This document shows positions 8,542 through 14,856 of a stretch of 64,000 nt of DNA, one piece after another. The stretch comes from Leptospiraceae bacterium (GTDB lineage: Bacteria > Spirochaetota > Leptospiria > Leptospirales > Leptospiraceae), in the NCBI GenBank assembly GCA_024233835.1, contig JACKPC010000002.1:16001-80000 (forward strand). The letters are read 5' to 3'. The notes below the pieces were generated by a model, which was given only the letters and a program-made list of their open reading frames with translations, ran no database searches and was not told where the DNA came from. Both the position numbers and the translations under genes were made by a program. The stretch's first letter is position 1. Every line of letters begins with the position of its first letter.

Positions 8542-9813
8542 TTATAATCTTCTTAATAGTAAATAGGTTTTTACGTCTCTGGTACCGGAGCGTATCTTGG
8601 GAGTTCTTTCTTCAAAGGCATACTGACCCTGCAAAAGTTTGTGGGTGTCTTCACTTACCTGAATCTGTCCGGTTACACCGTGAGATTCCATTAACTTTCC
8701 AATGCCGAGGGTTTCTCCGTAAAGGTCATAGATATAAAGTCCTTCTTTTCCGAATAAACAGGCCACTACCGGCCCGGAATGAATACCTATCCTTACCTGG
8801 AAATAACGGTTGTTCTTTCGGGATATATTCCGAACTGCTTCTATCATATCGAGAGCCAATTCGGCTACTCTCGAAGCATGATCGGGTCTGTATTCCGGCA
8901 TCCCGGTTTGAATCCAAAAACTTTCTCCGTCGGTTAATATCTTCTCAATTCCATGCTTCTGGCCCAAAAGCTCAAAGGCATCTTCAATCTCTTTTAACTG
9001 GGAAGCTATCATGTCCTGGGGAAGAGTCTGGGAAAGCTGGGCAAAACCTGTAATCTCGGCAAAGAGAACAGTGGTATTTTCATAGCCGTTAGCTGTCATT
9101 CCCAGATTATCCCGAATTCTCTGTGCTGCACTTTCCGGTAATAAGCGATGAATTACATGATCTAATTTAGAATCTGTATTTTCCTGGTTCTCCTGCTGAA
9201 TAAAAACAACTCTTACATTGGACTCTATCTTATAGTTAATCAGGTAGCCTAAAAGTATTAGAGAAATCAGGATGAGCATATTGGTATGAAAACTCATCCC
9301 CGTCGGAAAACCCGGAAGCCCTACACTAAAACCCACTACAAGATAAAAACTCAGAACAAAACCCGAAATAACCAGGAAAAAAACCTTTCTATGAAATCCG
9401 GAAGCTGCTACAATGATGTAGGGAAGAGCAGAAAAATATAACCAGTGAGAATCAGCATTCTGATAGCTAAAGCCGATAGCCCAGCTCTGTGTTAAACCAA
9501 ATACAATTAGAGACACTGCATTTAACAGTTCACGACTGGCATTCTTAGCCAGTTCCGGCATCTGGTTGGCCATCAGGCTAAAAAGTAGCAGTCCGAAAGA
9601 GGTTAAACGAAAAAAGGCTATTTTCCCAAAATTACCGCCGGAACCATTGATATCGATATAGATAAAGGGAAGGGAAAATATAAGTGTAACCAGGGAAAGG
9701 ATCTTTAAATTGTCAGTCGTTTTATCTTTATGGGTTTCCATAAACTTTTTTTCCAGACCATGGGCGAAACGCAGATCCATGGCTTCTTTTTCTAATTTTT
9801 CAAAAGGAAACAT
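8542..9813 (-). CDS. Membrane adenylate cyclase-like protein, probably inactive
   Basis: The N-terminal 200 residues hold about six hydrophobic segments, followed by a short linker and a class III cyclase domain (about 245-423). The fold is clear, but key residues are changed. The first metal Asp is Glu253 in FAEITGF. The block that normally reads DLWGDTVNVASRMES reads DLYGETLGIGKLMES, so the transition-state Asn is Gly370 and the Arg is Leu374. Asp295 is kept. This predicts a non-catalytic or regulatory cyclase homologue; loss of activity is inferred. It lies 2 bp after a receiver protein, which may control it. Confidence 0.85.
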   Translation of the reverse strand: MFPFEKLEKEAMDLRFAHGLEKKFMETHKDKTTDNLKILSLVTLIFSLPFIYIDINGSGGNFGKIAFFRLTSFGLLLFSLMANQMPELAKNASRELLNAVSLIVFGLTQSWAIGFSYQNADSHWLYFSALPYIIVAASGFHRKVFFLVISGFVLSFYLVVGFSVGLPGFPTGMSFHTNMLILISLILLGYLINYKIESNVRVVFIQQENQENTDSKLDHVIHRLLPESAAQRIRDNLGMTANGYENTTVLFAEITGFAQLSQTLPQDMIASQLKEIEDAFELLGQKHGIEKILTDGESFWIQTGMPEYRPDHASRVAELALDMIEAVRNISRKNNRYFQVRIGIHSGPVVACLFGKEGLYIYDLYGETLGIGKLMESHGVTGQIQVSEDTHKLLQGQYAFEERTPKIRSGTRDVKTYLLLRRL

Positions 9814-9815
9814 GT

Positions 9816-11060
9816 TTATTGAATGATAGGAAAGTTCAGGCTAAACACAACCTCACTATCACTACTCTGGTTAACATTATTTCTAATAGTATGAACCAAA
9901 AGACTTGCTCCGTGTAATTCTATGATTTTTTTCACGATAGTAAGACCCAATCCATAACCAAACTCTTCCTCGGTATATCTATCGTCCACTTCTTCGGTTA
10001 ATCTAAAGAAAGGTTCAAAAACAACTTTCGCATCTTCTTCGTTAATCCCTATTTTTCCTTCCTGGTTGGATCGGGCCGGATTCAGGACTTTCAATTCCAG
10101 ATGATCGTTATTGATAAAGAATAAGACAATTATCAGGTCTCTTTCTGCCGAATACTTCATGGCATTTATCAACAGCTCTTTTACAACACTTTTCAGGTAA
10201 GGTCTGTGGAAAATGATTTTCTTTTGCTTTCCGATTTCCGGGACTTTTCCGAGAGAAACCTGCTGGTTTTTAAGTGCGGCCATAGGACGGATTTCCGTAT
10301 TGCACTCGGAGAGTATATGCACAAATTCAGAGATATAATTCGTTTCGGTAATCGGATCTTCTCTTGTCAGGATTTTTTGGGATTCGGCGATGGTTCTCAC
10401 CATTTTATCCGCCTGGGCAAAATTATCCTTGATTAAGTTGTAGAGATTACGGGTAATTTCGTAAGAATTCTTCTGGGCGTTAAATTTAGCCTTGGAAAAA
10501 AACATATTCAGGGTATTGAAAAGAATGGCAAAGCCACTATCCTGAAACAGGTTTTTATTCATCTGCTTAATCATATTCCCGGTGAGAGACTCTATCTGGC
10601 TTTGTTGTAATTCCTTTTTCCAGCTAAAAATATCAATAATGGTTGTGTAGAAGTTCTTTTCACTCTCAGTAAAACTACTTACCCGCAAATTATACTCATA
10701 CCTCGCGACCGCGCCATCAATGGAAGCTTTCAAAACCTCTTTTTGTATGGGTTTTAGAACATAGTCAAAAACTCTATATTTACCCAGACTGGAAATAATG
10801 CGTTCGGGGTCAGAATCGTCTGACATGATGATAGGAACGATTCCATAGAGCTTGTCTACTCTGTCGATAAGCTCAAGAGTAGGAATATCAGAAAGATCTG
10901 CATCAGCTAAAAGAACATTGTAAAAGCCATTTTCCAGTTCTTTTAGCGCATCTTTCCCATTGTTTACGAGTGTGAATTCAAAACCCAGCTCCTGGGTTAC
11001 CTTCTGAATCTGCTCAATGTCTACCGGTTCGTAATCAACAATTAATATACTGGGTTTCAT
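9816..11060 (-). CDS. Receiver domain plus HATPase protein without a visible H-box
   Basis: An N-terminal response-regulator receiver (about 1-120, phospho-acceptor probably Asp53 in VLLADADL; Ser and Lys of the active site present; one acidic-pocket residue changed, VDYE for VDDE). After a helical region comes a histidine-kinase ATPase domain with an N-box (KELLINAMKYS) and a clear G2 box (YGLGLTIVKKI). No HisKA phospho-acceptor motif is seen between them. It may be a kinase-like regulator or may pass phosphate in an unusual way. The ATG at 11060 was chosen over an upstream TTG at 11084. First gene of the operon that continues with the degenerate cyclase. Confidence 0.8.
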   Translation of the reverse strand: MKPSILIVDYEPVDIEQIQKVTQELGFEFTLVNNGKDALKELENGFYNVLLADADLSDIPTLELIDRVDKLYGIVPIIMSDDSDPERIISSLGKYRVFDYVLKPIQKEVLKASIDGAVARYEYNLRVSSFTESEKNFYTTIIDIFSWKKELQQSQIESLTGNMIKQMNKNLFQDSGFAILFNTLNMFFSKAKFNAQKNSYEITRNLYNLIKDNFAQADKMVRTIAESQKILTREDPITETNYISEFVHILSECNTEIRPMAALKNQQVSLGKVPEIGKQKKIIFHRPYLKSVVKELLINAMKYSAERDLIIVLFFINNDHLELKVLNPARSNQEGKIGINEEDAKVVFEPFFRLTEEVDDRYTEEEFGYGLGLTIVKKIIELHGASLLVHTIRNNVNQSSDSEVVFSLNFPIIQ

Positions 11061-11111
11061 ATGTATTTTAGTGTTCCCGTTCAAAGCCTGAAAAAAATAT
11101 TATCCTTGCAC

Positions 11112-11166
11112 TCAGGGCTATTTTTTCCAGTCTTTTATTATTCTATAGTATCAAGAAATGCCCTGA
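11112..11166. repeat. Spaced inverted repeat upstream of the HMG-CoA lyase gene
   Basis: The arms TCAGGGC (11112-11118) and GCCCTGA (11160-11166) are perfect 7-base complements separated by 41 bases, and the second arm ends 15 bases before the ATG at 11182. It could be an operator or a weak stem over the leader. No regulator gene is adjacent, and seven-base arms can arise by chance. Confidence 0.3.
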
Positions 11167-11181
11167 TAATAAAACTACAAA

Positions 11182-12093
11182 ATGATTATGGAAAGAAAAA
11201 AAATCACAATTACAGAAGTCGGCCCGAGAGACGGTTTACAAAACGAAAAAACCCCGGTTTCCACCGAAGATAAGCTCAAATACATACAACTTTTGGAAGA
11301 AGCGGGGCTAAAAAGCCTTGAAACGACTTCTTTTGTGAAACCGGAGGCTGTGCCGGCCATGAAAGATTCCTATGAGCTTTCAAAAGCCCTGAGAAGATCA
11401 CCCGGACTTGAATATACGGCCCTCGTTCCCAACCTCAGAGGCTATGAAAAAGCCCTCGAAACCGGCTACCGCCAAATAGCCGTTTTTACTTCTCCCTCAG
11501 AAGCCTTTAATAAAAAGAACATCAATAAAACAGTAGAAGAATCCCTCCTCGCTATCCGGGAAATTTTTGAAAAAGCGAAACAGGATGGCTTAAAAGTTAG
11601 GGCTTATGTTTCTACCGTCGTGCATTGTCCCTATTCCGGCTATATTCAACCGGAAGCCGTACTCCAAATATCTGAGAAACTCTTAGAACTCGGAGCCTAT
11701 GAAATATCCTTAGGAGAAACTATCGGAAAAGCTGTTCCTTCTGAGACCGAAAGGCTTCTTGAGAAACTTCTTAAGACCCTTCCTTCCGAAAAGCTCGCCG
11801 GTCATTTTCATGATACCTACGGAATGGCTATCGCAAATGTCCAGAAATCTATAGAAATGGGGCTTCGTTCCTTTGATTCTTCCTCCGGAGGACTCGGAGG
11901 CTGCCCCTATGCACCGGGTGCTTCCGGAAACCTCGCTACAGAAGACCTGGTTTATTTCCTCTCTGCTTCCGGACTGGAAAGCGGTGTGGATTTATATAAA
12001 CTGAGCCTCGCTACCGAGTTCATTTTCAAGGTTTTACAAAAACAGAGTACTTCCAAAACCTACCAGGCCCTACGTTGTAGCTCCGCAGGCTAA
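11182..12093 (+). CDS. mvaB: Hydroxymethylglutaryl-CoA lyase
   Basis: Predicted to cleave HMG-CoA to acetoacetate and acetyl-CoA, the last step of leucine breakdown. The N-terminus ITEVGPRDGLQNE and the cysteine-containing signature GLGGCPYAPGASGN (about residue 231 on) are diagnostic, with the SLETTSFV and HFHDTYG metal-site motifs between. The length of 303 aa is normal. An ATG two codons later is an alternative start; neither has a strong ribosome binding site. It is monocistronic-looking, divergent from the receiver/HATPase gene, with a small spaced inverted repeat just upstream. Confidence 0.92.
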   Translation: MIMERKKITITEVGPRDGLQNEKTPVSTEDKLKYIQLLEEAGLKSLETTSFVKPEAVPAMKDSYELSKALRRSPGLEYTALVPNLRGYEKALETGYRQIAVFTSPSEAFNKKNINKTVEESLLAIREIFEKAKQDGLKVRAYVSTVVHCPYSGYIQPEAVLQISEKLLELGAYEISLGETIGKAVPSETERLLEKLLKTLPSEKLAGHFHDTYGMAIANVQKSIEMGLRSFDSSSGGLGGCPYAPGASGNLATEDLVYFLSASGLESGVDLYKLSLATEFIFKVLQKQSTSKTYQALRCSSAG

Positions 12094-12116
12094 AACCTGG
12101 GGCTTGAGGATAAAAC

Positions 12117-12812
12117 TTGACAGAACTTTATAAATACTTAAAATATGTTTCTATGTCAGTTGAACTACTCAGGTCATTCCATCCGGAAGAGCTTTTAAAA
12201 GGGAGAAACTGGGCTTTCTTCGAGGGAAATCTCATCTTTTTTGATGAAGCTTCGCAACAATATATGATAGCTGAGATACAGGAAGGAAACAGGTATAGCT
12301 TCGAGGACTATATGAGTCTACCGGAAGGTGCCCCCTTCCAATTGATTGAGGGAGAACTTACATTTATGGCTGCACCCGATTTTAAACATCAGGAAATCTC
12401 AGGCAACATCTATTTTGCTATTAAAGCCTATTTACAAAATCATAATCTGGGAAAAGTAGCTTACTCTCCTGTAGATGTAAAACTGGACGAAAAGAATGTA
12501 GTGCAGCCTGACATCATTTTTGTTTCTATCAAACGTTCTTCAATCATTGACAGGTACATTAAGGGTGCTCCGGACTTTGTCGTGGAAATCCTCTCCAAAG
12601 GCAATGTTGCCACCGATAGGAAAAAGAAAAGGAAGCTCTACGGAAACTTTGGGGTGCTAGAATACTGGATTGTAAATCCTATGCTCGAAAATATCGAAAT
12701 CTACCACAACCACATGGGTATCATGTTTAAAACAGAAACTGTAGGAAAAACCGGCAGGATTCAGTCCAAAGCCATTGAAGGCTTCTCTCTCGATGTAAGC
12801 AAGATTTTTTAA
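12117..12812 (+). CDS. Uma2-family (DUF820) restriction-endonuclease-fold protein
   Basis: The core from residue 65 onward matches Uma2 proteins: FQLIEGEL, then VDVKLDEKNVVQPDIIFV containing the catalytic-type Asp and VEILSKGN with the Glu, a K-rich helix and LEYWIVNP. Uma2 proteins are very numerous in cyanobacteria and some other groups; their role is unsettled. The TTG start at 12117 has GAGGA six bases upstream; an ATG at 12153 is the alternative. It lies 23 bp after mvaB and is the first gene of the accessory island, next to XisI/XisH, another pair common in cyanobacteria. Confidence 0.85.
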   Translation: MTELYKYLKYVSMSVELLRSFHPEELLKGRNWAFFEGNLIFFDEASQQYMIAEIQEGNRYSFEDYMSLPEGAPFQLIEGELTFMAAPDFKHQEISGNIYFAIKAYLQNHNLGKVAYSPVDVKLDEKNVVQPDIIFVSIKRSSIIDRYIKGAPDFVVEILSKGNVATDRKKKRKLYGNFGVLEYWIVNPMLENIEIYHNHMGIMFKTETVGKTGRIQSKAIEGFSLDVSKIF

Positions 12813-12891
12813 ACTCTTCTCTACAGCTTACTGTGTGAATATTCAAATCCCTAATCCCTCCATTTCCCCATATTCCCCTGTTCCCCATTTT

Positions 12892-13009
12892 CCCCATGCT
12901 AAAGCATGGGGCTAAGAAAAAAATCTTTCAATATTAGAATAATCGAATAAACCTACCGGACTATACACCAATCCTTAATTTCTAATCCCTAATCCCTCAC
13001 CCCTTCATT
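12892..13009. repeat. About 110 bp direct repeat, copy 1 (with hairpin)
   Basis: Begins with the perfect hairpin CCCCATGCTAAAGCATGGGG (12892-12911) and runs through a conserved tail containing CTACCGGACTATACACCAAT and CCCTCACCCCTTCATT. The copy at 13857-13959 matches over almost its whole length, with a few substitutions and a 15 bp insertion here. The right end runs into the xisI coding region: the repeat encodes its last residues MKG and its stop codon. AATCCCT heptamers occur inside and to the left of it. Confidence 0.85.
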
Positions 13010-13326
13010 GCCCATTGCCTTTTAGACGGATGGAGTAAACCGAGAACTATATCTTCTTTAGGAATACCTTTATCTACCAGACTTTCTGTGAGATCTTCCT
13101 CGGTTCCGTTAAACTCTATCCATATTTTTTCGTCTTTTATACGAAAGTGAATGGGGGAACCATGAATTCTGCTGTTATTTTCCCAGCCTACCCGTGTAAA
13201 AAAATAGTTCTTTGTGCTGTCATCTACCACGACATATTTATCGATTGTTTCTTTTTTTGGATATTCATTATAATATTCCGTCAGAACTTGAATGATTGCA
13301 TTTCGATAGAGTTCTAATTTATCCAT
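12997..13326 (-). CDS. xisI: XisI family protein
   Basis: Matches the XisI family, first named as a factor controlling excision of the fdxN element in heterocyst-forming cyanobacteria. The order of motifs is right: MDKLELYRNAIIQVL, DYFFTRVGW-like NYFFTRVGWEN, HGSPIHFRIKDEKIWI, EFNGTE and GIPKEDIVLGLLHPSKR. The usual short tail is replaced by AMKG, which is encoded by the adjacent direct repeat. The ATG at 13326 has a strong GGAGG site. It overlaps xisH by 13 bp, so the two are coupled. The function outside cyanobacteria is unknown. Confidence 0.88.
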   Translation of the reverse strand: MDKLELYRNAIIQVLTEYYNEYPKKETIDKYVVVDDSTKNYFFTRVGWENNSRIHGSPIHFRIKDEKIWIEFNGTEEDLTESLVDKGIPKEDIVLGLLHPSKRQWAMKG

Positions 13327-13730
13327 TTGATAACCTCCTCCTTCTGTGGATCGAACACCAGTAATTTTATATTATGCCGTTTGAGTGAAAGTTTAATCAA
13401 TAAATATTTTAAAAAACTTTTATGGGTATCTTCTGTTATAGCCATGAATAGTTCTCTATCACAATTATTTTCTTCTAATACCACTTTATAGTCCAATATT
13501 TGTCCAAGTGCTTTATGGAAATCATTTATCACCGAGTTGCTTAAAAAGCTTTTTACCTCTACAGCAATTCTTTTGTTTTCCTTGGTTGCGATTATAATTT
13601 TTTCAGCACCTAAATCAATTCTATAATCCTCTTCTCCTAAACTTGCAATTAGAGGATCATCAGTTACAAGCCAACCATCCTTTTTTAAAGCATTTTTCGC
13701 CTGGTAATGGTATATATCTCTTTTGCTCAT
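13314..13730 (-). CDS. xisH: XisH family protein
   Basis: Matches the XisH family, which has an endonuclease-like fold. Visible motifs: YHYQAKNALKKDGWLVTDDPL, YRIDLGAEK, RIAVEVKSF (candidate E-x-K active site), KALGQILDYK and LLVFDPQKEEVIKWI. The start at 13730 (ATG) is chosen because GGAGG lies six bases before it; the upstream TTG is part of that site. The pair xisH-xisI is normally found together, as here. Their presence in a spirochete beside Uma2 suggests acquisition by transfer, most simply from a cyanobacterial or similar pool. Confidence 0.88.
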   Translation of the reverse strand: MSKRDIYHYQAKNALKKDGWLVTDDPLIASLGEEDYRIDLGAEKIIIATKENKRIAVEVKSFLSNSVINDFHKALGQILDYKVVLEENNCDRELFMAITEDTHKSFLKYLLIKLSLKRHNIKLLVFDPQKEEVIKWIN

Positions 13731-13856
13731 TTTGACCTCCAAGAATTGTCAACAATGAACTATACGCATAAATAGTCAATTTTATTTGCAGAACAGAACT
13801 AATTTCTATCTTTCAACATTCCTATCCGATGACGTGGCTTTCCCTCTTTCCCCATT

Positions 13857-13959
13857 CCCCATGCTAAAGCATGGGGCTAAGATAAAATCTTCTTATATTA
13901 GCATAATAGAATAAATCTACCGGACTATACACCAATCCTTAATCCCTCACCCCTTCATT
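13857..13959. repeat. About 100 bp direct repeat, copy 2 (with hairpin)
   Basis: Second copy of the element at 12892-13009: the same 20-base hairpin at 13857-13876, then the same tail. As in copy 1, the right end carries the stop codon and the last residues (MKG) of the adjacent minus-strand gene, here the 178 aa protein. The two copies therefore flank xisI-xisH as direct repeats. Confidence 0.85.
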
Positions 13960-14483
13960 ACATGATTCAAAACCAACTCTACCCTGTTTTTATCCAGGCA
14001 GTTCGCTGTTCTTTCGGTTACCAGAAAATCTTCAAAACCCTGAAGCTTTGCGTTTTTAAAATGCTTTTTTATCCAGCGAAAAAGAGAAGAAGCTATTTTT
14101 AGAAACTCTGCATTCTTTTCTTCGCTCTGTCCTTTTTTGTTGAGTATATCTTTTACATAATACAGTCTTCCTCTGTAAAATTTATTCTCTTTGATTCCTC
14201 CCGGAGAAAATTCGATTACAGGAGAGTCCATTATATCAACATTATACATTTCTTTTGTTTCTATGTATCCGGGCTTTAGGTGTGGAAGGTCTTCCTGTAA
14301 TAGAATCAATCTGTTTTTTTGAATGGGCTTATCATTTTCGGATACGAGTAATGAAGGAAGAACTTTTATCTCTTTTTCGGAATGATAGGCACTGATGATA
14401 ACAAGTCCTTGAGCTTTGAGATAATTGTCTATTTCTAATATATCTTCATCGGTCATGTAAAAGTTTATCTGACTACTTTTCAT
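13947..14483 (-). CDS. Unknown 178 aa protein, possible immunity protein
   Basis: Not securely recognised. The N-terminus (INFYMTDEDILEIDNYLKAQGLVII) recalls small proteins I associate with toxin loci. The protein has no signal peptide or membrane segment and ends MKG within the direct repeat. Its ATG overlaps the stop of the upstream 14480 gene as ATGA and has GAGGA eight bases before it, so the two are translated together. If the upstream fragment is a toxin domain, this would be its immunity protein. That role is inference from gene order only. Confidence 0.6.
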   Translation of the reverse strand: MKSSQINFYMTDEDILEIDNYLKAQGLVIISAYHSEKEIKVLPSLLVSENDKPIQKNRLILLQEDLPHLKPGYIETKEMYNVDIMDSPVIEFSPGGIKENKFYRGRLYYVKDILNKKGQSEEKNAEFLKIASSLFRWIKKHFKNAKLQGFEDFLVTERTANCLDKNRVELVLNHVMKG

Positions 14484-14761
14484 TGTTTGTCGTCCTCATT
14501 GTAAGCATGAAATTCAGGTCTGATTCCAAATTCTTTTTCTACTTCGTCTAATACTCTCTTTTCACGCATTACCGGTTCTCCATTCTTATTTTTTTTGCCT
14601 ATCTGATGTAATTCGACGATGGCTTCCGTTTCTTCGTCTATTCCAGCTACATCAATGTACCTTCTTTTTCCGCTAAAAAATCTTAATAATTGTGTTCCAG
14701 ACGAGGGATTAAACCGGTTTTCTTCTTTCCCCATGCTAAAGCATGGGGCTAAGAGAGACAT
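14480..14761 (-). CDS. Possible orphan toxin domain (C-terminal fragment)
   Basis: The last 75 residues (RRYIDVAGIDEETEAIVELHQIGKKNKNGEP and following, with REKRVLDEVEKEFGIRPEFHAYN) recall restriction-endonuclease-fold toxin modules at the C-termini of Rhs-like polymorphic toxins. I cannot confirm a family. The N-terminal part is not protein-like: residues SLLAPCFSMGK are translated from the CCCCATGC hairpin, and the frame can be extended to a TTG at 14860 only through another repeat-like stretch. It therefore looks like a toxin tail cut from its carrier and fused to repeat DNA. The ATG at 14761 is a best guess. Confidence 0.5.
   Translation of the reverse strand: MSLLAPCFSMGKEENRFNPSSGTQLLRFFSGKRRYIDVAGIDEETEAIVELHQIGKKNKNGEPVMREKRVLDEVEKEFGIRPEFHAYNEDDKQ
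14729..14748. repeat. CCCCATGC hairpin repeat, third copy
   Basis: Perfect 8-bp stem with a TAAA loop (CCCCATGCTAAAGCATGGGG), followed by GGCTAAGA as in the copies at 12892 and 13857. The tail shared by the other two copies is absent. It lies inside the 5' part of the toxin-like frame. Confidence 0.85.
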
Positions 14762-14799
14762 AACCAAATAGCCTTTCCGTTCTCTGAGCCTGGTTGCGC

Positions 14800-14850
14800 C
14801 CCCTGAGCGAATGAAATGAGTCGAAGGGCAGCCAACGGCGAGTCGAAGTG
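14800..14850. repeat. CTGAG/GTCGAAG-type repetitive segment
   Basis: Contains CCCTGAGCGAATGAAATGAG, then TCGAAGGG and later GAGTCGAAGTGC. This style of CTGAGCGAA...TCGAAGG sequence is a common dispersed repeat in many genomes. A looser relative occurs at 21149-21250. It sits between the stop of the NLR-like gene and the toxin-like fragment. Confidence 0.5.
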
Positions 14851-14856
14851 CAATCC

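Noticed and set aside
12843..13000. AATCCCT heptamers resembling telomere-like or CRISPR-like repeats
   Set aside because: Only a few irregular copies without spacers of fixed length; part of the direct repeat element.
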